Shown here: piece after piece, positions 11,651-24,482 of the stretch
How positions within the stretch are numbered: the stretch's first letter is position 1
How the letters are laid out: each line of letters begins with the position of its first letter
Source: Tenrec ecaudatus
Lineage: Eukaryota > Chordata > Mammalia > Afrosoricida > Tenrecidae
NCBI RefSeq assembly: GCF_050624435.1
Contig: NC_134538.1
Span: forward strand, 126,400,937 to 126,464,936
Length of the DNA stretch: 64,000 bases
Direction: 5' to 3'
Translations under genes and position numbers: made by a program
Notes under the pieces: model-generated
Database searches by the model: none
What the model was told of the DNA's origin: nothing
Seen by the model: only the letters and a program-made list of their open reading frames with translations

Positions 11651-13245
11651 TGTCCCTGAATTCACGTTTCCTTGGGAATGGTTTTTTAACAGAAGACACA
11701 TGAAGCAACTTTCTCTTTATGTAGAAAATTACTGACTTGGCATAGCAGTGGCACGTGAAACCTCCATATCTATTAGGAAGAACCACTCGCTACAGCAGCC
11801 ATGCTCCGTGGACGACATCATGTGCTCCCGGTGCCACCCAGATGGGGTTCTCCCATTTCCTTTAGAGGTGCTCATTTCGACCTGTCCCCAGAGCACTTTT
11901 CATGTTGATGAGGTACTATCATTACCACTCTGTTTTAACAAAAGAAAATTGAGGCATAAGAAGAGACCGGGCATTTGGTTTCTGTTTAGGGCAGCAGTTC
12001 TCAAAGGGAAGGCCAGTGATCCTTGTGGGTGGTCAAGGTTTATCAGGGATCCTTCCAGGTCACCCTTCTCCAACTAGAAGCTGTGTACAGTGGGACTTTC
12101 TTCCCATATGATTTTTAAAATAATGCATGGCAAGTGTGTCACTGTAGAAGCAGGTATGAGAACCCAGCTGTCTTTTGTAAAGCCAGACAGGAAAGAGTCT
12201 GGCAAAAATGTAAAGCGATGTTACTCCTCACTAAATATGTTGTTGCTTGGGAAAATGGTTATTTCCATAAAATATACTATGTATGTTAATATATAATAGT
12301 CTGATAATTGTTAGCTGTAGATAAGCTATGGAATACTTAGAGAAATTTTAATACTTAATATGGTAATGATTGGGGTGAAAGAGTGAGCCTGCTGTTAATA
12401 AAAATTACTAGACCCACAATACAATTGAAGACTTAGTTTGTTCCAAATGCAAAATGTAACAGCCCCCTCCTCCTCCTCTCTTGTGAAAAATTCCTTTTAA
12501 GTTCAATCAGTAGGGATGTGCTAACTCAGGAAGGCAGTATGTATGGTCATTAAGATAAGTAGCCAGGTACAAAGCATCCCCCATTTAGATAAATAAAGAA
12601 GTGGTGAGGTGGGTGTCAGGGGAGAGAGGGATGGGGGTGGGGTCTGGTAATCCCTGGAGGTAGGTAAGCATCAATTGTTTCCTGTGATCATTGCCAAAGG
12701 GCAGGGGGGGGGGTGCGGGGGGGGGGTGGCTGGTTTGTCACATAGTTTATGGTATTTATCTTGCTTGATTTTCACTGGATTTGGGAAGCAAAACCCCACT
12801 GTTTTGCTTCTGTCTCTGCACTTGCAAAACGAACTTAAGTTTCTTGAACCGACCTGGTCACTGACTTTGGCTGAAGCAGTGACCAGCAATTCTGGGCCCT
12901 TGATGTCAACAGTAATCGCAATAGCTCTAAATCACACAGCCAATGTTAAAGGTCCTCTGTACATTTTTAAGAGCTATTGATACTGAAAAGTTTGAGATCT
13001 GGTAAGTTAAGGAATAAAACTTCATTAATTAGAGAAAATCAAATAACATTATCCAAAGAGCATAAAAGGACTAAATTAAGGATTAACGTGAAGAAATTTG
13101 TGTTACAGTTTAAAAAGAAGGAATTCTGAAAGAAAAGGGTATCTTCAATAAGTTTAAGAAGGAAAGCAATGTTTCAGACAAAAGATCTATATGCAAGGAC
13201 TAGAGAATGTGGGGTGCACACTCAGGGCACAGGCCATCTCTTTTC
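11651..13245. other. Unique intergenic DNA
   Basis: No gene recognised. A G-rich tract lies at 12,703-12,727 (runs of 8 and 10 G), and T/A-rich spacer elsewhere. A short MIR-like block may lie near 11,900-11,970. Confidence 0.5.
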
Positions 13246-13930
13246 CTTTTTTTTTTTTTTTAAAAAAAACACATTTTATTGGGGGCTTGTACAACTCTTA
13301 TCACAATCCATATATCCATCCATTGTGTGCAGAACATTTGCACATTTGTTGCCATCATCATTCTCAAAACATTTGCTTTCTGCTTGAGCCCTTGGTATCG
13401 GCTCTTCATTTTCCCCCTCCCTCACCGCTCCCCACTTTCTCATGAACCTTTGATCATTTATAAATTATTATTTTGTCATATCTTACTGTCCAATGTCTCC
13501 CTTCACCCACTTTTCTGTTGTCTGTCCCCCAGAGAGGAGGTTATATGTAGATCCTTGTAATCAATTCCCCCTTTCTACCCAACCTTTGCTCTATCCTCCT
13601 GGAATCACCACTCTTGCCACTGGTCCTGAGGGGACTATCTGCCCTGGATTCCCTGTGTTCCTATCTGTACCAGTGTGCATCCTCTGGTCTAGCCAGATTT
13701 GTAAGGTACAATTGGGATCATGATAGTGGGGGGAGGGAAGCATTGAAGAACTAGAGGAAAGTTGTATGTTTCATTGCTTGCTGACTGGCTCATCTCCTCC
13801 CTGCGACCCTTCTGTAAGGGGTTGTCCAGTTGCCCACAGATGGGCTTTGGGTCCCCAATCTGAACTCCCCCTCATTCTCAATGATATGATTTTTCTTTCC
13901 CTTGATGCCTGATTACCTGATCCCTTTTGG
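13246..13930 (-). mobile_element. L1 3' UTR, 5'-truncated
   Basis: A T run and A-rich stretch, then complement L1 end (TTTATTGGGGGCTTGTACAA), CTCATGAACCTTTGATCATT, CCCCCAGAGAGGAGG and AAGGTACAATTGGGATCATG, ending near CTGATTACCTGATCCC. A single 3' end, not the duplicated form. Confidence 0.92.
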
Positions 13931-13949
13931 AGATTTTTATTAGAATTTA

Positions 13950-14370
13950 TTTTTGAAGTGGAATTCAGGTATATTTCTTCTCATTGGGAAGGTTAAAGAA
14001 GCAATGAAAATAGAGATGGATAAGAATATTTGTAGAACTAAAATTAAATTGTCAGGTAAATTAACCTCATGTTGGAATATGCCTTACTGGAAGACAATTC
14101 AAGATACAGTGAAAATGCCCAATCATTGTAGGCTGGATAAATAAATTACGACATCCTTCTGATCGTATAGTTAGTTAACTTATGTTATGGAAGAATATTT
14201 AATAACTTGGAAAGAGGTTCACAAATCAAACAGCAGGTTAGATAAGGACTATAACTCAAAATGGCAACACTGGTTTTCTCTGAATAACCATAATATCATG
14301 AGTGGTTTTTCTTCGGTACTTTTCTGCATATTTAAATTTATCCAAGATAATAATAACAAAATATTATTGC
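13950..14370 (+). mobile_element. Probable old L1/HAL1 3' end
   Basis: AGGCTGGATAAATAAATTA, a later TATGGAAGAATATTT and a terminal TACTTTTCTGCATATTTAAA block recall the end of ancient mammalian L1s. Strongly diverged; no frame. Confidence 0.45.
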
Positions 14371-14374
14371 CACA

Positions 14375-15115
14375 AGTTAATTAGTATTCCTGTTTCTCAC
14401 TGCTGGCCCTAACGCTTGATGCAGGCGGACACACCCCTGCATCCTCCTGGGCGGATCAACAGCCCCTGAAGTCAGTGTCTTCCTTCCTCTCTCACAGCCC
14501 AGGAGGAGCACTCCCAGTTGCTTTTGAGTAGAGCAATTCCCGAATATTACTAATTGATTTTATCCTGCGGATTTAGAATTAGATAGTTTGAAGCAGAGTG
14601 AGGAATTCTTCCTGAAATAATGAATGCAAATTAATGTGAAAGTAGATCCCCAGGATTTCCTGTAAGAATCTTTTATTACAGTGACAGGAGTTTTTACAAG
14701 TACTTATCATAAATAATTCATTACCTCCCGGTGGCATGCCAGATACCAGACATGACTGTTACCATGGGAACATCAATGTTTATATACAGTTTTACTTTTA
14801 TGCCCCGCAGCAGAAATGAAGCTGGCATTATCTCAATGGTACAGATGGGAAATTTAAGCCCAGGTCCGACAAGAATGGAAGAAGATCTTCTGACACCCTT
14901 TCCAGGTGCCTTGGAGGTTAGAGCTGGAAGCCTCTTCAGGCCCCGGACACTGCAAACTTGATTGAGCACTGACCTCTGGCAGCATCTCACAAAGTCAGAT
15001 AGCCTGGTTACCATGACATCGACAGAAAGAGAAGAGGGTGCAACTCCATGGCTTAGAAGCACCTCAGAGGTGAAGGACAACAAACCCAGTGAGAAAGAGC
15101 CCTAGTAATGACCTG
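14375..15115. other. Unique DNA with MIR-like fragment
   Basis: 14,825-14,995 looks like a MIR (GGCATTATCTCAATGGTACAG, GGGAAATTTAAGCCCAGG). A 120-residue minus-strand frame crosses it and is not credible as a gene. Confidence 0.5.
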
Positions 15116-15119
15116 TACT

Positions 15120-16250
15120 TTTTTCAGGGAGGAGGTGCTGGAACGATCAGGAAAGAACAGAACAGTGGGCAAATGGCTTCTATAGAGGTCTAAATACAGG
15201 CATGTACACATGCAAATATATTTATATATGACGATGGGGAAATAAATCTATGTGCATATATTCATAGGTTTAGTATTAAGGTAGCAGATGGACATCGGGT
15301 CCCTACTCAAGTACTCCCATGCAAGAACACTTTGTTCTATTAAACTGGCATTCCATGATGCTCACCTTCCCAACAGGATCACTGAATACAAAGTGGGTGC
15401 ATAAGCAAATGTGGTGAAGAAAGCTGATGGTGCCTGGCTATCAAAAGATATAGAGTCTGGGGTCTAAAAGGCTTGAAGATAAACAAGAGGCCATCTAGCC
15501 GAGAAGCAACAAAGACAAAGCCCACATGGAAGAGGCACACCAGCTTGTGTGATCACGAGGTATTGATAGGATCAGGTATCGGGCATCAAAGAACAAAAAC
15601 CCATATCATTGTAAATGAGGGGGAGCATGGAGTGGAAACCCCAAACCCATCTATAGGTAACTGGACATCCCCTTACAGAAGTGTAGTGGCGAGGAGACAA
15701 GCCAGTCAGTTTGCAGTGTAGCAACAATGAAACATACAACTTTCCCCTAATTCTTTAATGCTTCTTCTCCCCACCCACCCACCCCCAACTATCATGATCC
15801 CAATTCTACCTTACAAAGCCAGCTAGACCAGAGCATATACACTGGTACAGATCAGAGCTGGAAACAAAGGGAAACCAGGACAGATAAACCCCTCAAGACC
15901 AATAATGAGAGTAGTGATACCAGGGTAAGGTGGGGGAGAAAAGGAGAACCGATCACAATGATCTACATATAGCCCCCTCCCTGGGGTATGGACAACAGTA
16001 AAGTTGGTGAAAGGAGACATCAGTATAAGCCACGAAAAAAAAAATTATCAAGGGTTCATGAGGGAGGGAGGGAAGGAGGATGGGAGACGGAAGGGGGGAA
16101 ATGAGGAGCTGATACCAAGGGTTCAAGTAGAAAGCAAATGTTTTGAGAATGATGATGGCAACAAATGTACAAATGTACTTGACACAATGGATGGATGGAT
16201 GGATTGCGCTAAGAGTTGTACGAGCCCCAATAAAATGATTTTAAAACAAA
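15120..16250 (+). mobile_element. L1 3' UTR, 5'-truncated
   Basis: Sense copy ending GAGCCCCAATAAAATGATTTT with an A-rich tail. It has one copy of the ~249-bp internal unit (15,360-15,608) where the copy at 50.5 kb has two. ATGGATGGATGGATGG near 16,187 is a small expansion inside the element. Confidence 0.92.
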
Positions 16251-16478
16251 TAAAAATAATAGAACAGTGAGTGTGCATGAACATGAGGGAAAAAATGCTA
16301 AGAAATGTTTAGACCAATGAAAGGAGGGGATGTTGTTGTTGTTTTAGAAAATGTGGTACACAAAGGAGAAGTACAGAGCCTATTCAGGTTGGAAGACTAA
16401 AAAATTTTTAAGTAGGAATTACCAAAAGGCACGAGTAAAGGCAAAGTACTTTTCCTCTTGTGCCCCAGTATCACCTCC

Positions 16479-16850
16479 AGAGTCCTTGTGGTGCAATGCA
16501 CTAGCATTCAGCTCCTCACTGAAAGATCATAGGTTTGAACACACTAGCAGCTCCTTTCAGGATTAACCAAAGCCCACTGCTAATGAGTCAATGTCAACAC
16601 ACTGTGGCCTGCCACGGGGTTTCTGAGACTGTAAACTTTTATGGCAATAGATAGTCTGATCGTTCTCCTGCAGTATAGTTGGCAGGTTTGAACTTCTGAC
16701 TTTGAGGTTAGCAAGCCAACCCTTCTTCCACAGCACCACCAATGGTTGCAGCCTAGGAAACCCTGTGGAGCAGTCCTACTTTGTCAAATGAGGCTACCTA
16801 TATTTGTTGGAATTGGCTCGAGGGCATGAAACAATAACAACTATCAAAGC
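16479..16850. mobile_element. AfroSINE nested in an AfroSINE
   Basis: A sense head (16,479-16,558, AGTCCTTGTGGTGCAATG) is followed by a complete antisense copy (about 16,566-16,750) and then the sense tail half (GGAAACCCTGTGGAGCAGTC onward to 16,850). The later insertion split the first copy. Confidence 0.7.
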
Positions 16851-17179
16851 TTCTCCTGGAAATCTTCTACTTCTCCATCTTTGGTACAGAAAAAAATATA
16901 TAGAACCACCCACATGTTTCATGTGAAGGCAATAATCTAGGAAAACAAATGGAGAGTGAATTGACTTACAAAAAGCAATTATTTTCTTTCAGAATTGATA
17001 TAATAGACTCCTCATTGCTATCTATAGATCCCTCTCACTCTGTATATTGTTTAGCAATAGTAATAAGTAGCACATAATTATGCTTTGCATAAATAAAAAG
17101 TGAATAATGAGAAAGACTTAATAATCATACCATCAAACTTTTTGTTCTGGTCTTGAAAGGGTGACAGGTCTCTCTAAAC

Positions 17180-17310
17180 CAGAGGTAGGTAAACTTTGTG
17201 GTATAAGTACAGACAGTAATATTTTGGGCTTTGCCAGCTACAAAAGAGTTAATAAAATGCAAAAATCATTCTTAGCTCAGCTGTATGAAAACAGAATTTG
17301 CTGTCCTTTG
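17180..17310. mobile_element. hAT-type MER relic
   Basis: CAGAGGTAGGTAAACTTT followed by AATATTTTGGGCTTTGCCAG belongs to a common mammalian non-autonomous DNA element, seen in the other orientation at 59,140-59,336. Exact family name not certain. Confidence 0.6.
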
Positions 17311-17324
17311 TCCTTAAATTGAAT

Positions 17325-17485
17325 GAGACCTGGTGACTCTGTGGTTAAACACTCTATGAACCAGAAGGTTGGCTGTTTCAATCCACCCAAAAGATATCGT
17401 CATCTGATTTCATAAAGTTTATAAGCAGTTCTACTCGGTCCCCAGGAGCAGCTAAGAACTGGATTCAACCATGGAATTGTCGAAT
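17325..17485 (+). mobile_element. AfroSINE, diverged
   Basis: GAGACCTGGTGACTCTGTGG head, GTTTCAATCCACC B-box region and AGCAGTTCTACTCGGTCC body. Confidence 0.75.
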
Positions 17486-19094
17486 TCGTTGTCCAGATCC
17501 AAACTTGTGCACCATGGATGAGGACCACAAAGGGCAGGAGGTAGAATGGAGGCGGTATCTACATGCACCCTGCCTCTGTCCACACACTGAGTCCATCTTG
17601 TTTGTATTGTATTTCCAGCCTTGAGCAGTATCTGGCATATTGGGGGCTTAAAATATATTGATGTTTATTCAGTTAATGATGACTAGATTCAGCTGGCTGG
17701 AGAAAAGGTGCACTTTGTTGAGAGTCTACATGTCCTCTTCTATTCATCCTCATTGGAAAAAATCACAAAAAAGTTGACATTGACACTTTTTCACTATGAA
17801 TCTTGGTGTTGAGAATCTGCAGTAACAGGTTTTTGTGCTCTCTGGAGTCTTACCAATAACGAAATGACTAAATATTACAACCTAGCACAGATGGCCTACA
17901 TATAGAAGCATTGAGACTCAAACTAGTATTTAAAGGCTGCTAACCTGCAAACAAGCATGGGAAGAATAGCCCACCTATTTCTTGGTGGAGTGGAAAGAAA
18001 CTAACACTTTCTGAGCCAACTGGATGTGAATGTGTTTAACACATTATTGAATGTAATCCACATATGTCTTTACAAGCAGAGATTTATTTTCAATGGGTCA
18101 AAAACAGAAGCTCAGGGAGGTTGAATAAACTGCTCAAGTTCCAAAAATTAGAAAGTAGTAGAGCTAGAATTCAAATTCCCAAACTTTGGGCTTGTTTCAC
18201 CTGAGTGGGGGTGGGGGTGGGGGGGACACATCGTACTCTGAGCTCTTTCAACAATTTTCTTTGTGATCTTTCGGATGATCAAGTCAACTCATTCATTAAA
18301 CACAAATATTAACATAAACAGTGATCTACCCATCACAAAGTTGAAATAATTCACGGATGTTTCAAAATACAGAACACAACACTACGTTGTACGCAAACGC
18401 ATTCTTGCTTACTGCTTCATGCCCTGATCAGGAGAGCAGGTAGGTACACTAAAATTGAAATCTGTTGGCTATTTAAATTGGTGACACCCGTGAGAAAGGA
18501 GCAATGAATATGGGAAGGGAATTCCTGCGTTCTCATGCAAGTGACTGAGAGGAGGAAAATGAAGTGTGAAATGAACTCAATGATGCAAACTTGCGAGGAT
18601 ACTGGCTGCTCTATGTTAGAATCAACTCCAGGACAGCTAACAGCAGTGGGGGAAGAAGCAGGGTCTTGAGAGAAGTTGAGAATCTATGAGAAGTCACAGG
18701 AGACCTTTCTCCAGGAAACTTATTTTGAAACGCAGTATGTAAAACAAAAATACAGAGCAGAGCTATTCTTAGCTCTGCCCTCTGGTTTCCATGGTGTCCC
18801 CTAAGAAACATCCTTGGAAGCCCTCAGGTCAGCTCGCGGCACGGTTAAAATTCAGTTTCTTTTATCTGCCTACCTCCTCGCAGCACCCAAGCAAGCACAG
18901 TGCTGACTTTTAGTGAAGATTAAGTATTCTCTCCTCCTAATAAGTCTGGAAACCTACTCTGCAAAGCATTATCCTGTTAATGGTTATCATCTACAGAGGT
19001 TGAAGTGATTGTCGACACAACTTGATTTAGGCTTTACACTATAGGGCCAGGCATATCTCTTTCTCCATTCACTGATGCTGTGATCTCTGTGAAG
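17486..19094. other. Unique DNA with MIR
   Basis: 18,010-18,200 resembles MIR (AGGGAGGTTGAATAAACTG, AGAGCTAGAATTCAAATTCCC). A G-rich tract is at 18,204-18,225. No gene recognised. Confidence 0.55.
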
Positions 19095-19286
19095 CAGTAG
19101 TTCTCAACCTGTGGGTCGTGACCCCTTTGGGGGCCGAACAACCCTTTCACAAGGGTTGCCCGATTTATAACAGTAGTAAAATGACAGTGATGAAGTAGCA
19201 ACGAAAATAATGTTATGGTTGGTAGGGTCACCACCACATGAGGAGCTGTATTAAAGGGTCACGGCATTAGGAAAGTTGAGCCACTG
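19095..19286 (-). mobile_element. SPIN-type hAT MITE
   Basis: Terminal inverted repeats CAGTAGTTCTCAACC and GTTGAG-CCACTG, with the interior GGGTCGTGACCCCTTTGGGG, ATAACAGTAGTAAAATGACAG and AATAATGTTATGGTTGG. 192 bp, internally deleted. Flanks CTGTGAAG and CCCTAAAG share 5 of 8 bases. Confidence 0.88.
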
Positions 19287-21490
19287 CCCTAAAGGCTCTG
19301 TTCCCAAGCAGGCTATTTCCTCACGTGGCAGAGGTTGCCATGGCAGCTTCAGGCCTACGTCATACTTAGCACCTGCCAGCTCAGGAGAGAGCAACTTCTA
19401 CTCCATAGCATGAATCCCTTAAAAGATCTGATGGGCCCGTAGTCAGTCACATGCCCATCCTGATTAATCACTATGGATACTAGATCTAGTATCAAATAGC
19501 TCTAGGAGCCTCAGGGAATTATCCTTGTTCATTGAAGCACCCTTGGAACAGGGGTAAGACGAGCTCCACGCGCACCATGGGCGGTAAGAGCAGTACTGGC
19601 GATGGACTAAGTCCTGAAGGAGATGGAGCAGGAGGAAGTTTTTAAAGAAGTATAGCTGCTCTCCTGATGGGGGCATGCAGTAGTAAACAAGCCCAAGAAA
19701 AGGAAAAAAGAAGACACCAGGAACACAAAAGGAAAGAGGGCAGAGGTGTCCAGTGAGCATTGGAATTATGAGCTGTTTCATAATTTTAGGGTGACATTAA
19801 AAAGTAAGAGGTCAGTAACGTGGTGTGGCCATATGCTCTTCCAAACAGAAGGCAAGGAAAGACGTGTTCAGCCCTGAAGGGAAGCTGAGTTGCGAGGATC
19901 ATTTGTCATCAGGATAAAATGAATAGTGGTCACCAAGTGCCTGCCTAAGGAATTAGTGTGGGAACGCAGATGATAAAGCCACTGGGGACGCCTTCCAGAG
20001 ACATTTTTGCCATGATTGGGTTGCCAAAGGTGGAAGGGCAATAGAGGGAGCAGACTTAAAGCTTTAGCCATAGAGCAACCCCTTATTTATTTTGGACAAA
20101 GAATCCGGACAGAGAGTATTAGAGCTGTTGGCTGGATGTACAAAGCACTAAGCCAACCCAAGGCAAAGACCACTTCCACTAGGACAGCACAGTGGTGAGA
20201 CTGCTCAAGTTCTAGTATCAAACAGATCTAGGACTAAATACAGACCCCTCCACTCACTAGTGATGTAAACTTGACAAACTACTTCATATCCCTGGACTTG
20301 GTCACCTCATCTAGTAAACAGGAGTAATAGCAGTTTCCAGTTCATGGAGCTTTGAGACTCAGCATTAACAGAGACAATACATACAGAAAGTACCCGGTAC
20401 AGTGCTCAGTATCTACAAATGCTCCATACATGCTGGTGGTCATATTATTCATAAACAAAATGCTTGCAAGATCCCATGAAAATTATGATATAAATGATAG
20501 TTTCAAGACTGCATGGCTTCGCAGAGAAGAGTTGAAAACGTCAGGTAACACATGGAAGGAACCAGAGTAAAACCACTTACTTGTTTTTTACTTTTTTACA
20601 AGAGGGAGATAAATAATGGCAGTATATTTTTTCTTCAGTCAGTCAAGAACTTTTATTGAGGGCCCTAAGAGTCAGGCAAGGTGCTAAAATACGAAGATGT
20701 GGAAGATAAACTCCCTACCATTAAGAGTTCACAGTCTAATCGAGAAAAACAAGAGCGAGAGGAGAAAACACATGGACTCAGAACAGTGATCTGAGAACTG
20801 CATAGAGGCTTGCTCAAAGAATAGGATGGAAGCAGAGCAGTGAACAGCCAATTTTGCCTGGCCACATATGACTCCAATGAGCACTGGAATATGAGCTGTT
20901 TCAAACTCTATAGGTTGACATTAAAGAATTTAAGAGGTCAGTCAGATGTGATATTAATAGGTTGCATCTAGAAACAAACCAGGAGATGCTAATGATTGTT
21001 GAAGCTGGGTAATAGAGGTTCATTTTATTATTTTCCCTACTTTCACTGATCTTTGATACTTTACATCCTAAACCTTGATTTTTAAAATCAGAGTCAGAAA
21101 AGAGTGGTAAGGCAAAGAGGTAAGTGGCAGCAGCCAACCCTAGGTCAATGGAGGAAAACTATGCCTTGCATGATATGGATCCTGGAGGAATGAACGGAAG
21201 GAGGGTTAGAAGTCTATGAAAGAAAATTTAAGGCAGTGATAGTCAGGGGAAAGGACAGAAAGGCAAAAGAAATGAGAGCACCGAAGAAAAAAATCATGCC
21301 CTCAGGAAAAAAAGAGAGGGAGAAAGAAAGGAATGGAAAGGAGAGGAGAGAAAGAAAACATGATTCAAGCAGGTTTGGATGAAAGCACCATAGGGAAGTT
21401 GAGTAACAACGGCTAAGAAGGCATAACCACTTGTGTTTTGAGGCCAACAATTTTAAAAATTCAAGGAGATGAGGTGTGAATCCAGGGTCG
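19287..21490. other. Unique DNA with MIR and L2 fragments
   Basis: 20,205-20,430 has the order of a MIR (GACTGCTCAAG, AAACTACTTCATATCCCTGG, AGTGCTCAGTATCTAC). 20,640-20,765 is an antisense L2-like end (CTTTTATTGAGGGCCCTAAG). Two blocks about 1.1 kb apart (19,757-19,815 and 20,878-20,942) resemble each other (ATGAGCTGTTTC), so an unplaced repeat also occurs here. No gene recognised. Confidence 0.5.
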
Positions 21491-21660
21491 GAGGAGACCT
21501 AATGACACAGTGGGTAAGCACACAGCTGCTGACGAAGACATTGGCAGTTCAAAATCCAGAAGAATGTGACAACCTGCCTTCTTAAAGGAACACTGTGGGG
21601 AGGCGATTCTACCCTGGCCAAAGGGATTGCTCTGTCAGGCTTGATGGCAATGAGTTTTTC
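21491..21660 (+). mobile_element. AfroSINE, diverged
   Basis: GGAGGAGACCTAATGACACAGTG head, GCAGTTCAAAATCC B-box region and TTGATGGCAATGAGTTTTT tail. Confidence 0.75.
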
Positions 21661-22334
21661 AGTGGATGGTAAGCACAAGATGGGGGACTTACAGGGGGTG
21701 GGAAACCCTTGGCAGCTCCTCCCACAGCTGTTTTCATTTCCATGCAGTGTGCCCCAATTTGGGGGCCTCCCTTTGGACCTTGTCACACATCCATCTCTTG
21801 GGAATGGACACAAGTTAGCCAAGCTCACACAGGTACAACCACAGGAAAATGATTTATTGATTTAGAGGAAGACAAAGAAAGAAAGATCAGGATATTTGTA
21901 TTATCTGATCAACATAATCTCTCATGGTAGACACATTTAAGTGAGAACCAGGTTACAATAGAAGAATTTCTCAAAGAGAATGGACCAAAGAGATAGTAAA
22001 TGACTGGAAGATCTCAAAGCCCAGTAACTCAAGACCCAGCTGTGCTAGCCCAATGCATTCATCTGTACTCTGGGGCGATTATCTGCCTTATGGAAGACAT
22101 GCATGCTCATAGGTCAAGACACCATCCTCCTGGGGACTACAAGGCACTCTAACATTCGGTATTTCTGCATATCCCTTCTGCGGGTTCTACTACTTCTATT
22201 TACACATTCGTGCTCCAAAGTACACTAATATTAACTGAATTCTAAGTTCCCGAGAAAGAAGGCAATGTAGGTGTTGTCTTTATAACTGACTGCATCAGAC
22301 AAGAATTACCAAAAAGGAAGGGAAAAGAGGTAAG
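21661..22334. other. Unique intergenic DNA
   Basis: No gene, RNA or repeat family recognised; overlapping open frames on both strands near 21,500-21,865 are partly the AfroSINE. Confidence 0.5.
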
Positions 22335-22725
22335 CGTAGTTATTCAAAATTATGCTCGCATTTTCCCCCTTGCATGTAGACTGAATTTAGTGACTCAGTT
22401 CTAACAGAATATGGAGGAAGAGATGGTGTGTCACTTCCAGCATTTGGTCATAAAAAGAATTATGACTTCCTTCTAGCTTTCTCTCTCTGGAACCCTCAGG
22501 CCGCCCTGGCCTATTGCCCAGGGTCTTTGGAGAGTACTATTTTAGAAGCCTCAGTCCAGTCTTCAGATGACTGCAGCCTTGAGGGACAATGTGGTTGCAA
22601 CTCAGAGCCCAACTCTAAGCTTTTCTTTCATTCCTGACCCAAAGAAATGATAAGATAACAAAATGTTATTGTTTCAAACGACTAAATCTGAGGATGGTAT
22701 GTTGCAATAGTTAATATGGTAAGAA
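22335..22725 (+). mobile_element. MLT1-type LTR (ERVL-MaLR) relic
   Basis: The block TCAGATGACTGCAGCC, then GATAACAAAATGTTATTG with TTTCAAACGACTAAAT, and a final GTTGCAATAGTTAATATGG follow the 3' half of MLT1-like LTRs. Solitary and old; no internal retroviral sequence seen. Confidence 0.7.
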
Positions 22726-23143
22726 AGAAGAGGGAAGGTGGGTGAGGGATAAGAAAGAGGAAGGCAAAGAGACCCCCAAAAAAAAGGAGAAAAGAAGAAA
22801 AAACCTGCTTTTAAAACATTCTTGCACAGCACAGCCAAAAAAAAAAAGTTCAGAAAATTACTAAATAACACAGTAGGCTAATGAGTTGGGAAGGTGCCAA
22901 GTCAACATATTTGTAGCACAGAATGTCATGGTTTTGGTAAGAATACAAGAAAAAAATGTTTTACAATATAAGACCTTGGAAAGTGCCACGCTAGCTTCAC
23001 ATCAAGTGTCTATATAAGCCCTATATCCTGTTTATGAAAAGAAAAATAAAGATTTTGTAGGAGAATATGCTTATTCTTTTGATGTGGATCTTTGAAATCA
23101 GGAAAATGCCTCCACCATTATTAATTTCTCTCTCCCTCTCTCT

Positions 23144-23181
<38 letters not shown>

Positions 23182-23616
23182 AGGAGGGGCTTTAAAATCT
23201 GTGGGAAATTCACGTAAGATGTCATGAAGGTGAGTTCCTTTCTAGGTCTGAAGGGCAAGGAGCATAGTCTGAAGAATAAATTTGGTCTCGTTTATGATTT
23301 GGAGACTTTGTTCCACATTTTCCTCCCACTAGACCCAGGATTCACTAATGTGATCCCTTTCAGAACAGGTATGAGCGCTATCCAGGCATTGTCTGGGTCT
23401 TCTCGTCTCAGAGGGGTGGATCCTGAGGTAAGGAAGTCCAGTCGTTCATTACACTAAGTGCTTCATTTCCCACCACTCTTTCCTCCATACAAAAAGACAC
23501 CAACAGTGGCACCTTATAAGCTTGTAATACCCAAGTCACTACTCATCAAATTATGATGGAGAACATGGTCTTTGTGAACTATGTTATGCCAATTGGCCTT
23601 TCTGGTCCCTCTAGTC
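22726..23616. other. Unique DNA with (CA)n
   Basis: Purine-rich stretches, then a TCTC run and (AC)17-18 at about 23,143-23,179. No gene recognised. Confidence 0.6.
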
Positions 23617-23806
23617 CAGCGGTTCTCAACCTGTGGGTCATGACCCCTTTGGGGGTTAAAAGACCCGTTCACAAGGGTTGCCAGATTCATAACAGTAGCA
23701 AAATTACAGTGATGAAGTAGCAACAAAAATAATTTTATGGTTGGGGAGTCACCACAACATGTACTGTATTAAAGGGTTGTGGCATTAGGAAGATTGAGAA
23801 CCACCG
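23617..23806 (-). mobile_element. SPIN-type hAT MITE with target duplication
   Basis: CAGCGGTTCTCAACC and GATTGAGAACCACCG termini. Flanks CTCTAGTC (23,609-23,616) and CTCTAGGC (23,807-23,814) match in 7 of 8 bases and fit the TCTAGA-like preference of these elements. 190 bp, internally deleted. Confidence 0.93.
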
Positions 23807-23966
23807 CTCTAGGCTATTGTCCTTAGCCCTCCATGCCCAGTGATACATTCCCTGAAGTTATTTGGTTAAGTCTAAGAATTTTTCAAAACTTTGCCCCCTA
23901 TACGTTCTGCCACATTCATGGATATATTTGAAGCAATAGTAAGTACAGATATACTTTGTGTGAGAA

Positions 23967-24170
23967 GGAGTGCTGGTGGCATAACAAGTTACCCATTGGG
24001 CTGCTAACCACAAGGCTGGTGGTTCAAAACCATCAACTGCTCCATGAGAGAAAGATGAGGCTTTCTAGTCCCCTAAAGATTTGCAGCCTCAGAAACCCAC
24101 AGGGCAGTTCTACTTGTCCCATAGGATTACTGAGTTAGTATTGACTTGATGGAAGTGGGGCTTCGTTTTC
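23967..24170 (+). mobile_element. AfroSINE
   Basis: GGAGTGCTGGTGGCATAACA head, GGTTCAAAACCATC B-box region, GATGAGGCTTTCTAGTCCCC and TTGACTTGATGGAAGTGGGG tail. Confidence 0.92.
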
Positions 24171-24482
24171 TGTGTTAGAAAAATTAACCCCTAAGATCAA
24201 GTGATATCATTTACCCAAGGATAAAGTTCAGAGGGTAAGAAAGAAGGAGGAAGGAAAAGAAACAGAGGGAGAAGGTAGTACAAGCTACAGTACATTGAAG
24301 GGATTGCAGTGGATAAGCTAAGTCAGAATTTGAATATTAAATGTAAATTTATATCTGCTCTGAAACCTTCACTTAATTCACACTAAAAACGTTTGAAAAA
24401 ATAGAGTGGAATTGTTCCATGAACTTTTCAAAGCTGCTTGTGAATGTATGTATGTACATATATACAATTTCTTTAAAAATAT